From positions 545,975 through 609,974 of the forward strand of contig MZZL01000394.1 of NCBI GenBank assembly GCA_002749535.1: DNA of 64,000 nt, given 5' to 3'. Both the position numbers and the translations under genes were made by a program. The notes under the pieces are model-generated. The model was not told the origin of the DNA and did not search any database. It worked only from the letters and a program-made list of their open reading frames with translations. This document shows positions 54,863 to 64,000 of the stretch, one piece after another; positions within the stretch are counted from its first letter, which is position 1, and each line of letters starts with the position of its first letter. The stretch is from Apophysomyces variabilis (taxonomy: Eukaryota > Mucoromycota > Mucoromycetes > Mucorales > Mucoraceae).

Positions 54863-55552
54863 ATGTCCTCTACTACTTTGAATAACAAACGCCCTAGAGA
54901 AGATTCTGAGACCCGTATGGCCAGAATTCTGATGGAAATGATTCGAGCCGAATTACCTGACATGATCGAAGCTGCCATTGAAGAGGTGTTGTAAAAACGG
55001 GAGGAAAGTGGCCTTATCTTACTGAGCAGTCAGCAATCCTTTGACGAATCCCAGGGATCCTGCGATCATCTAAGAGTTGAGCCAATTGTCTGCGGGGATG
55101 TGCCTCTATCAAGATCAATTCCAAATGACGCCTGGGAAAATAGTGAGCTGAAGGAATGCTATCTTCCTGATAGTATGCCTGAAGCTACCAAGTTGTGGTT
55201 AGAAGGAAGAGACATGAAGCGTGTCAGCAAAAACTCAGTGGTGAAGAGTTTGCAGTTTCTCATATTTATGCAGAATCCTCAACAGCCTCCACCTGTCCTT
55301 CAAGATCTGTACACGGCTCTGGGGAGAAAAGCCAACATGGTGGTAGAGCAATTGGAGAAGGCATGTGGATTCTCTTTGCGACAAAAACCTTGGAGCCAGG
55401 TGCCCGCTGACAAACATGAGCTCACTTACACAACAATGGAGCAACAGGGGCTTCAGATCAGAGTGCCCTTGGACGTCTGCGAGGGTCGCTGGGGTGCCAA
55501 TTTCCTCATCACTCGTAGATGGGAAAATGGCTATAACCGTAGAAACAAGTAA
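54863..55552 (+). pseudogene. Accessory gene of E1 (unknown function), one internal stop
   Basis: The frame starts MSSTTLNNKRPRED and runs 230 codons with one in-frame TAA at 54992, readable as CAA changed by C to T. The start is chosen because E2 has the matching MSTTASNNKRSRED. The N-terminus has a basic KRPRED patch that could be a nuclear signal, then a helical ELPDMIEAAIEEVL. The best conserved block between E1 and E2 is SVVKSLQFLIFMQNPQQ, LGRKANMVVEQLEKAC and a Trp-Ser-x-Val-Pro-Ala motif. No known domain is recognised. It is divergent from the transposase gene, as in E2 and CACTA-A. A helper that binds the subterminal repeats, like plant TNPA, is an inference from position only. Confidence 0.6.
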
Positions 55553-56640
55553 GACAGTCAGATTGAATTGCGCAATTTATTTATTGATGTCATTATTAGG
55601 AAAAGTGCGCAGGCAAATGGTGTTGAAGGCAATGTCACCGAATAGACTCTTTAATTCTTTTTGACAGCATAGTGCTGAATAGTGCGCTCTAAAAGAGACA
55701 GAAGGGGAGGGGACAGGGCAGGGCAGGTGGAAGGGAGGGTGGGAACTTAGACAGGAAAAAAAATCGGCCAATAAAAGCTTTTTTTTCTGATGATTAAAAA
55801 AACTGATTTTTCTTACTTTGCCTACTTTTTTGCTCTTTCTTTTGCTTTTATTTCACCTTTTACTCTTTGTAGCCTTGTTTCGTTATGGTTGAATGGTCGT
55901 AAGTGTACATTACCTGTTATATTTTTACTGACATCTGATTACATAAAGCACAACTACTACAATCCAATGCCTGTAGAAACTACCAGCATCACATACAATT
56001 CATATTTGCATCATGTATACCTTTTCCTAATGTTAAAGGTAGGCCGCTATTTTACTGCACTATTATTGTTATTCCTTTTCATTGCTTTAACCTTTGTCTC
56101 CTTCCTATGTAGCTAACCAAAACAACTTCTGACAATTGCATATCACTTATGTTTAAGCACTCATTCAGGTAAATCAACTAGTTCCATTACCGACTTTATA
56201 CTTACCACCCAAGTTTAGCTTTGTTGATCTTTTTTTGTCGTTTATTTTATTGTAAGTGTTTCTTCATTCATAACAATAGCCTCTTAGTTTTTTCTCTTTT
56301 TTTTTTTTAGTTTCTGGGTCTAGTTATCTTTATCATTCTCATACTGGTAATAACGACGTTTATATTTTGAATCTTTTTCTTACTCACTGTATTAGGCCAT
56401 ACTCCTTGTTTACTGAAGACTTATTGTTCTGTTCATGCGCTTATCACATGGCTAAAGCACACGATCGTAGTTCTTTATCACTCTGGTATATTAAAGCAGG
56501 TGCGTGATTATAGGATATAGTATTTGTTACAGCTTCCTTTAACATTTGGTAAGTGCAGTAAAGTAGAAAGATACATTAGGTGTATGTTATTGTTTGTGTA
56601 AATGCAGGGGTCGTTTTATCCAATAAAAACCGTTACTTGT
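55553..56640. other. Right interior of E1, no confident gene
   Basis: Pyrimidine-rich and low in coding signal. A 108-codon hydrophobic frame at 55790-56116 is not kept in E2 (about 62140-62500), so it is not called. Includes a purine run near 55690-55745. Confidence 0.5.
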
Positions 56641-56808
56641 TATCACTACTTTTCACTACTTTCTCTAATGTGAGTGATCACTACTTTAAGTGAAATTTCC
56701 CTACTTTCAGTGATCACTACTTTTCTCTCTTTTTCACTACTTGACAAAAATAGGGATCCCTACTTTTAGGGATTTTCCCTACTTTTAGTGAACCCTGTTA
56801 CCATAGTG
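56641..56808. repeat. Right subterminal repeats of E1
   Basis: Inverted versions of the left motifs (cactactttcagtga, tccctacttttag), ending ccatagtg. Confidence 0.85.
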
Positions 56809-57315
56809 AACTCAATTAATTGAAAGCATCACTCTTTTCCTTTTTGATCTGAATTTGACATGCCTAAAAACTAAACTTGGCTCACTTCTGCTCTTACAGG
56901 TACCATATACTCTCAACATCAGTGGCTAGCTACTGGTAGTAACCCTTTGCAGAAGATAACTGATAAGCTGATGATTATAGTTGACTTTGGTATGCCGTGT
57001 GTACCAGTGCTGCATAAGATTCTCCAAAATGATAACGTCAACAAACTGTAGTTAAAGCAAATGTACTAATTACTAGGACTTAAAACAATAATGGGCAGTT
57101 TTGTCAGAAGTAAGTTTTATGAAACAAAGATGTTCAAGCAATGTCTAATCTATAAATTTTATACAGTGAAGAAAAACAAAGAAGAGAAATGGAAATTTTT
57201 GGGGGTTAGGAAAAGGACAGCAAATGAAAAAAGTAAACAAGGAGAAACAAAACAAGAGACCCAAGAGGGGGGAAGAGAGCAAAAAATATAGGAATATAGA
57301 AGAAAAAAAAAGTGA

Positions 57316-60300
57316 CTACCCTAAAGAAGCAGGGTTTCCAAACTTGACCATCTGGTTCATCTTGCCATAAGGCCAAACGACGTGGAAGCAGTTGTTCAAA
57401 TCAAGGCTTTGCACCAGTCCAGCTGTGCTTGTCAATTCATCAACGTCAACCACCCTCAAAACCCTCCTGTCAGACGTGGTTCTGGAAAGTACCAGAAAGT
57501 GATTGCTTTGCTGATTCACGTTCTTATAGAAATGGACAACTGCAAGAATTTGTCTGTCTCTCTGATGCTAGTAGTATATATAGAACTGAGTCTTCCCAAG
57601 GAACATCTTGCGAATCTCACGGCCAGCGTTGCTAAGGCAATCAAGTTCAGACCTGTAAATTGCCCATCCAATAACATACAACTGAAACTTATGTTATCTT
57701 GGCGATTTCATACAATGCTAATGAATTGCATTGGCTAGAGTCGTGGCGGTTATTATGAAGCTTGCTAGAATAAATACAACTGTCCTTCCACACATGGCTT
57801 GATGCAAGGAACTGGGAATGCAGTTCTGAAATGATGCTGCGGGGAGTTGCTGCAGATGTGAATTTGCCTTGGCCAATCCAGAAAGCAGCGAGCAGATTGC
57901 AGAATGTATGCCCATTAACGCCAATGGCTCCTTGGAAGTTTTGCACATTGGTTTCTTTATGGTAAGGCTTCCAGATTTGAGGTTCGGTTGAACTTAGTCT
58001 TGCAGCAAGATATGAGAGCTCATTGTACACTATAGTTTCCTGCAGTTGTGGATAAACCCTCTCCAAGAAGTGGAAGGCAGCGATTCTCTTCATGATGTTG
58101 CTGGTGTTAGTTTCTAGTGCTGACATGGAATGGATCATTTTCTTATACAAACCATTAGTGCGTTCCATATACCTTGCAAAGATTGCATGGAGAGGACCAA
58201 GGTTGCGCATAGTGGAAGCGATGTGGCAAAGGTAATGCTGGGTAATAGTAAACACTGGAGGCTTGAGAGTGGCATTGTTGTTACTATATTTTTGAAGCAA
58301 GAAAGTTTGCCAGTTTGCAATATTCCTTACAATAGTAAAAGGTCAGTTTATGTTTTTATATCTTTTGTATTACTTACCTCTCAATAACATTCAGGTCTGA
58401 ATCAGTGTACGTCCACTGCAGACACAACTGGCAAGTGACAACAAGATCTATCACAGCTTTACAGGTCTTTTCTTCTTCTAAACCTTCCACTACCACTGTC
58501 GGCACAACGTACAACAAAAAGTTCAGCCAATCAACTGCCCTGTAATGGCCCATGTTTGTTGCAATGTTTTTCCAACGGCCTTGGAATGCAATAGGGATTG
58601 TTTGACAGAATTGTTCTATGGCCTCACCAATTGCACGGCATGTATTTCAATTCTTGAGAGTGAATGGATACTGTGCAATGATGTTCCCATGCTTATCCAG
58701 TTTGTTGCAACTGAACTTCTCCTTGTCATTTATGAGCATGCTCCAAAGCAATCTTCCTAATCCATGTCCCAACAGATGCATCTCATCCAAACTAAAGAAA
58801 TATGCACCTGTGAACGTGCTCAACGATGTAAATGGAACTGGTGCTTTGATACCTTGTTCCTGTTAAGCGTAAATAATAATTGAAAAAGTTTTTTAGTATA
58901 TAACGTATGACTTGTGATAGGATCCATCTCATATACCATATCACCTTGAGCAAATTGTTCCCGTGGATGTCTTTGGAAGGGTAGCGACAGATCAGGGATA
59001 AAGTACATACCGTTGGTTTTTTCTTCTCTGATGAGGCACTGTCAGCAACCATAGTAAGAGAAAAAGCTAGTATGGTTGCAGAGGCTGGCAACCACAAGGA
59101 TGTCACCAGTGGCGAGAAGTAAATGGACTTTTGCAGCAATCTCACTATCATCAGGAGTTTTAACGACCAAGCCATTGCGTTCAAGGTCTTGCAGCTCATG
59201 AAAGAACAGCCAAAGAAAGGACCAGATATTCTTTGGGGCGCTTAGACCTGGCATGATGCCCAACTGAAGCATGTTGCGGTTCTCATAGCTGAAAAGGCAA
59301 GGCAACTTGATTAGTTTTATCATGCAAATTTGTTTAACGTTACCATTCAGAGGGGTCAAAGTTGAGAACCACCAGATGCATTATTGTCAATGAGGTGTTG
59401 CTGCTATTAAAAGGTTGGAAACTGTCAACATACAAGGAGAGACTGATGTCGTAGCTTCCCCTCAATAGCTGCTTCTCATTATACAGTGATTCGTACACTT
59501 GGCTGTCAAAGAAGTCCATATATGTTCCATTGGCATGCTCATGCAAATGGCAGTAGGAAAGCAACTTATGAGTTTCCTCATCGCCCAGCATGAGGGCAAG
59601 CTGCTCAGTAACTAGAAGCATGGTCATACTTTGCACTGGCTTCTTAATGACCTCGCCATTCAACTGACGTTTATTCAACTCTGTATAACGCGCTTTGCTG
59701 CAGTGTGGACACTTTGTTATGTCATCATGGCTCATATATAGAACGCAACCTTCTGGACAAACGTCATATATCTTTGGCTCAACGTGATAAGTGTCCTTTA
59801 CCAATTGTTCAGACAAATGATAGCTCAGAAGTGGTGAATGCATCATGCTTCAATCTATGTCCATTGGTAAGAACATTTAAACAGAATTAGAAAAAGACAT
59901 ACATACCTGATTGCACAACGTTTAGGAATTCGTTGAAGATCTTTACAATATCATTGTATGCTTTATATGAAACGTTGGATGAAACTGCTGTCTTGAACAG
60001 CTTTACACTAAAGCATTCTGTATAGGTCCATTGAGCAGTGCGTTTATACTCGATTATGCAGGGACGATTCTTGACCAATTCTGTATAGAGTTCTATAGGA
60101 TCAAAGTAATGGTCAACTATTGCATCTTTTAGTAAGATACCACTGCTGTCAGTCTACTTACAATTATCAGTTTCTATTGCTCTCTCTATTTCATCAAGAA
60201 CTTTAGACAGAAAGTTGATGCAATTGCCTTCTTCAGTTTCTAATTCATTAGATGAAGTCTTATCATCTAAATGATCATCTGCCAGAGTGTCCAAGGCTTG

Positions 60301-60564
60301 AATCCATTTGATTAATGCGGTGTGATCATCGTCAATGTCTTCAGTGTAGCTGTCAACATCCTATATAGAAACCAAAGTAAGGTTAGTATATATTATGACT
60401 GATTGGCATATACTACTTACCATAGATTCATCGTTGACAGAAACAAGCCTGATCAGATCCTTTTCATGCTTTATAAAACATGCTTTCAGATGACGGTTGT
60501 ATTTGTTTTTGTTGGTAAAGGTAATTTTGCAAGTGTTGCATGTAGTGATAGTTGGGAGGGTCAT
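57316..60564 (-). pseudogene. Tnp2-family CACTA transposase of E2, decayed
   Basis: Parallel to the E1 gene along its whole length. The start ATG (60564) opens a finger (TTCNTCKITFTNKNKYNRHL), then come LHSPLLSYHLSEQLVKDTYH-type sequence before 59340, the core YDISLSLYVDSFQPFNSSNT, MLQLGIMPGLSAPKNIWSFL (59042-59359), HLLLATGDILVVASL, and the tail ending at 57316 with HVVWPYGKM. Stops or lost splice sites occur where E1 is open; for instance, the start of the second coding block at about 59846 carries a stop before MMHSPL that E1 lacks. In the zinc pair, FSYYGC runs into a stop where E1 has CHQC. The gene is an older, inactive relative of that in E1. Confidence 0.8.
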
Positions 60565-61269
60565 GGTAGATAGGTACAGTAATCTCAAGAAAAAAAATAA
60601 AGGTAAGATACAAGAAATGATTAAAACAAAGAGAGTTTATATATATGCATTTATTGTAGGAAGATTTTTTTAAACAAGACATCAAATCTATATTAGATAA
60701 GATGATCATTCTTGAATAAGATATTAGATCTAGGTTGGATAAGGTGATCATTATATAATAGCATTATGGAATGATGGATTGATTGCACTATCTTTGGACA
60801 TTAAAAGATCTATTTGCAGTGTATTGCCTATGCTGCGTGTGTAACAAAAAGCAATTACTGATTTTGATATCGCCATCATCTATCTCTGCTTGTGCCTTTG
60901 ACAGATCACTTTTCTATATTTGGAACGTCATCAATGTAGTACGACCAATGGCATCTATAAACAACTGACAAACGCAGTCTTTCATTATTGTTTGCTATCT
61001 TTTCTTGTTGATAATTATCTCTATCTCATTAGATTTCCACCATCAGCCATCATATCTTGCAATCATTTCAGCATTGTTCATTATGTTCAACTACGATCTT
61101 ATTATAATCTCTTTGAATTGTATGATTATCAATTACTTTATCAATCAGAGTTTGTATTGGCCACAACGTTTCGCAGATGATAGGAAGGCTACATATATAT
61201 ATAGCGAACAGTTAAGTGATTGTACTATATCTATTTATCATATCTCTTTTTTTAAATTTTACAACTGAC
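60565..61269. promoter_or_regulatory. Divergent promoter region of E2
   Basis: Matches E1 54157-54862, with TATATATATA at about 61194-61203 ahead of the plus-strand gene and the diverged agatctaggttggataaggtgat repeat near 60726. Confidence 0.45.
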
Positions 61270-61875
61270 ATGTCTACTACTGCTTCAAACAACAAACGCT
61301 CAAGGGAAGATGTGGAATCCTACATTGTAACCATGCTGATGGAGAAGTTGCAAGAGGAACTCCCTGACATGATAGAGGCTGCTGTGGAAAGGACGTTCCA
61401 AAGACATGAAGAAAATAGTGCAATTATGGTGAACAGTCAGCAATTGCTAGGTGTACCTGACATTAGCCTGGACAGCTGGTCAATCCCACTTATTGTCTAT
61501 GATATTCCTCCTTCATGGTATATAAAGAATAACTACTGCTACATTCCTGAAGAAATAGATGACATAGTAAAAGCATGGCTAGAAGGGAAGGACTGCAAGA
61601 AACAAGAGATGAAGGTTTCAGTTGTAAAGAGTCTGAGGTCCCTTATTTTTGTGCAGAACCCCATGCAACTGGCGCACGTTCTGCAAGCAATATATGTACT
61701 GCTTGGAAAGAAGGCAACTGTCATCATAGAGCAATTGGAGATGGCGTGCAGCTTCTCTGCCCATGATAAGCTCTGGAGTTTGGTGCCTGCTGCCAAGCAT
61801 GAGCAGGCTTTTATGACAATGGAGCAAGTTAGGCTTCAAATGGGTGTGCCTTTGAACCTCTGCGAGAATAATTAG
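61270..61875 (+). CDS. Accessory gene of E2 (unknown function)
   Basis: An open frame of 201 codons from MSTTASNNKRSRED, the start matching E1 (an upstream in-frame ATG at 61216 is not conserved). It has a basic patch, the helical ELPDMIEAAVERTF, then SVVKSLRSLIFVQNP and LGKKATVIIEQLEMACSF, shared with E1. It stops (TAG) at 61873-61875 where E1 continues for about 14 more residues beginning GRWGANF, so it is slightly shortened. Unlike the E1 copy, the N-terminal half has no stop. That this frame stayed open while the neighbouring transposase gene decayed may be chance or may hint at a retained role. No domain is recognised. Confidence 0.6.
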   Translation: MSTTASNNKRSREDVESYIVTMLMEKLQEELPDMIEAAVERTFQRHEENSAIMVNSQQLLGVPDISLDSWSIPLIVYDIPPSWYIKNNYCYIPEEIDDIVKAWLEGKDCKKQEMKVSVVKSLRSLIFVQNPMQLAHVLQAIYVLLGKKATVIIEQLEMACSFSAHDKLWSLVPAAKHEQAFMTMEQVRLQMGVPLNLCENN

Positions 61876-62985
61876 AGAGCTACTTTTCTCATTACTCGCA
61901 GATAAGAAAATGCTTACAATACTGCAAAGAAGTAAGACAGTTGATTTGAATTGTATGATTTGTTTATTAAAGTTATTGTTAGGAAAAAGTCTGGAGTGAA
62001 TGTAACAGCAGCTGATATTCTAAAGCAGACTTTTCTGTCTTTGCTGCTATAGTACTATGCAGAGAGAGGGAGAAGACAGGGCAGGTGTCACATAGATTAG
62101 ATAGAAACAAACAGCCAATAAATGCCTTTTATTTTCCAATGACAAATTTATGCCAGTCTTTTTTTAGTTGCATACTCTTTTTTTCACTTTGCTCACTTTT
62201 TCTGTTGCTTTACTTTTCTCTTGCCATTGAAACTCCATTTCCCTTATAGCAAAATGCCTGTAAGTATTCAGTTCTTTTATTCTGTCCACTAATATTCTAT
62301 TATATAAAGGACAGCTACTGTAATGCCATGTCACCTAAAGGTTCCAGCCTGTCATTCCATTCTGCCTTTCCTTAAGGTCATATGTAAGATGCCATCTTTC
62401 TATACTATTCTTTCTCACTTGTATTATTACTTTAGCATTCACTTTCCTAGGGTTTAAATTGTTGGCTTTACTTTTAACATGATTATGTCATGTTTTTTAC
62501 AAAGTAATCTGTTCAGGTAAATTAACTTTTCCTATTAGTCATCTCATATTTACAGGTAAATTTAGCTTTTCAATTACATTTTCTTGCTGTCTATTCTACT
62601 GTAAGTCTTCTCTTATTCTTAATAAATAGTTGCTTACCTATTTTTGCACTCCTTTTTATTTTAGTCTTTAACTTCATTGTTGTCTTTTTTACACTGGTAA
62701 TAACTATGTCTGTATATCGGTATCACTTCTCTCACACTTATTAGGCTGTCCTGTTCCCTGATTTTAGATTTATCGTTGTTTTTACATGCTCATCAATTGC
62801 TCAATGTCAATGTTCATATTTGTTTCACAGTTTAAGCATGTGGAAGCAACTGTGCGATCATATATATTTATTAGTTGTTAAACTATTCTTTTAGTGTTAG
62901 GTAAGTATGGTAATGTAGGGATACATTAGGTATATATTTATTGTTAGTACAATTACTAGGGTCAGTTTATTTAATAAAAGCTATT
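61876..62985. other. Right interior of E2, no gene seen
   Basis: Diverged copy of the E1 region 55553-56640, pyrimidine-rich, without a usable frame. Confidence 0.5.
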
Positions 62986-63206
62986 ATTTGCAATCACTAT
63001 TTTTTACTGTTTTTTCCTACTTTAAGTGATTACTACTTTTAATGATTTCTACTTTCAGTAGATTTTCCCTACCTGTATAAAAATAGGGATTACTACTTTC
63101 AGTGGATTTTTTCTACCTATACAAAAATAGGGATTACTACTTTCAGTAAATTTTTCCTACTTTTAGTAAATTTTCCCTACTTTCAGTAAACTTGATTACT
63201 GTAGTA
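62986..63206. repeat. Right subterminal repeats of E2
   Basis: Decayed ttactactttcagt and tccctactttcagta motifs, ending gattactgtagta. Many sites differ from E1 by transitions. Confidence 0.75.
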
Positions 63207-63640
63207 ATAAGTAGTGAGGTGTGCTTTTTTAACTTCATAGGCTAAATCAGGATTTAGTACCTTTATAAAGTGGCGCTTCTTTGTCATTTTGTTAATGATC
63301 TCCAAACATACAAATAATTCTTCTAGGCTTAATTGCAATTTACTGACAGTCTATTCACCTTGAACTATTGTTTCTAATTCAGTTTACCAGGCTTCTTAAA
63401 TATCTTCAGACACAAAAAATTCAGCAAATTCCTACTCAAAGTCTTTCTAGGTTTTGATAGTTGATTCAACTGAATTCCACTATGAAAGTGTCATTCTTTT
63501 CATAATAATAAAGAAATTGTTATTGTTATCTAATTATTTATCCTAAATCCAATGTGTAAATAATTGATTGACTATAACCAACTAATCAGATTCTCTTCAA
63601 TTGTACTATAATAATAGTTAGGCCAGTCTACATAAGTTTA
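63207..63640 (-). pseudogene. Gag remnant of a Ty3/gypsy element
   Basis: On the minus strand a frame with several stops gives FEQEFAEFFV, then ETIVQGEQTVSKLQLSLEEL and INKMTKKRHFIKVLNP, a pattern of retrotransposon gag cores (a helix, a QG turn, then a subdomain rich in Leu). The mutations introduced TAG and TAA stops at likely Gln and Trp codons. No LTR is seen within the window. Confidence 0.55.
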
Positions 63641-64000
63641 TAGGTTTGCTGTAGCTGCTTTTATTTCAATTTTATTTATTTTATCTATTTTTTCTTTTTG
63701 TTTGTTTTTTAAATATAATATATTAGCATATTGAGTAATTTATTTTGCTATGTAGCTTCTTTACCAAAAATGACATATAAAGTATTAGAGTTCTTATTGC
63801 TACTATCTGTAACTGCTAATAACTGCTTGCTATATACTACTATTATAATAATGATATTAGTTGCCTTAGCAATACTATTAATTTTATTAATAAAGCTATA
63901 GCGAGCTAAATAAATTACTTGATTTAATAGTGAAAATTTTTTTGAGATAAAAGAGATTGTTGTTTATTTACCACTAAGTTATTATCTAATATTATTATAC
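63641..64000. other. AT-rich debris, no gene seen
   Basis: Very AT-rich, with stops in all frames. Possibly the N-terminal side of the same gag copy. Confidence 0.35.

Larger units (their letters stand above)
49828..56808. mobile_element. CACTA E1: younger complete CACTA element inserted in E2
   Basis: The ends CACTATGGTAACAAGATGCAC and (inverted) CACTATGGTAACAGGGTTCAC, each 21 bases and differing only slightly, are flanked by the duplication AAC (49825-49827, 56809-56811). E1 and E2 align along their bodies: E1's own caggcgacaacttaattag matches the E2 sequence recreated by removing E1 (caggcaac + aac + tcaattaat). E1 therefore inserted into a relative. It has a Tnp2 gene (minus) and a divergent accessory gene (plus), both less decayed than in E2. 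Confidence 0.92.
47577..63206. mobile_element. CACTA E2: older two-gene CACTA element, nested host of E1 and element B copy 2
   Basis: The left end CACTATAGTAACAGGATTCAC (first 20 bases CACTATAGTAACAGGATTCA) is matched, inverted and decayed, by ttactacagtaat...tttact at 63206. Subterminal repeats of gtagtgaaagttcactg-like motifs lie inside both ends. It carries a minus-strand Tnp2 gene (57316-60564) and a plus-strand accessory gene (61270-61875). It is interrupted by element B copy 2 (47771-49094) and by E1 (49828-56808). The left flank GGA is not repeated after 63206, and MULE-2 does not resume there, so one flank has been rearranged or lost. Confidence 0.8.

Noticed and set aside
55790..56116. 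Hydrophobic 108-codon frame in E1
   Set aside because: The corresponding part of E2 (about 62140-62500) does not keep it, and the hydrophobicity comes from T-rich sequence.

Overview
The window is a nest of fungal transposable elements with two tRNA genes and no convincing single-copy host protein gene. The fungal assignment rests on the mix of element families: Ty3/gypsy retrotransposons including a chromodomain type, a LINE with an apurinic-type endonuclease, two-gene CACTA elements with a Tnp2 transposase, BED-finger hATs, MULEs ending in an OTU protease domain and a DD34E Tc1-like element. Many genes have short GT-AG introns. An early-diverging fungus (Mucoromycota) is my best guess, with low certainty.

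Layout. 1-681 holds a broken CRESS-DNA Rep (HUH endonuclease) reading frame. 847-1139 is a small inverted-repeat element. 1140-1942 is a truncated gypsy copy, abutted by an intact Ty3/gypsy element (1944-7200) that ends 39 bp from tRNA-Asp (7240-7311). 7312-9278 has no gene. 9279-11234 is a truncated hAT, then CACTA-like subterminal repeats (11235-11682) and a truncated gypsy copy whose LTR ends 33 bp from tRNA-Ser (13225-13306). A LINE starts against the 5' end of tRNA-Ser. Its 3' UTR is split by CACTA-A (18407-24480). Further LINE pieces follow (to about 27110), one split by a 1.3-kb non-autonomous CACTA.

27541-37920 is a second Rep locus (SF3 helicase part) split by a 9.6-kb hAT, which is itself split by a chromodomain gypsy element (30226-35493). 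MULE-1 (about 37941-42735), a Tc1-like element (42796-44459), a third Rep fragment (about 44470-45001) and MULE-2 (about 45240-47576) follow. From 47577 to 63206 lies an old CACTA element (E2) that contains a 1.3-kb non-autonomous CACTA and a younger member of its own family (E1, 49828-56808). The window ends in gag debris.

How the genes relate. Each full CACTA element carries a Tnp2 transposase on the minus strand and a divergent small gene on the plus strand. Copies of one gypsy family sit just downstream of both tRNA genes. The older elements decay mainly by C-to-T and G-to-A changes, with reading frames kept but filled with stops, which suggests cytosine methylation with deamination or a RIP-like process. 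Two single-N positions (23383, 37571) are each preceded by the same TCGT and flanked by exact direct repeats. They look like unmerged contig overlaps, so the 984-bp duplication inside CACTA-A is probably artificial.
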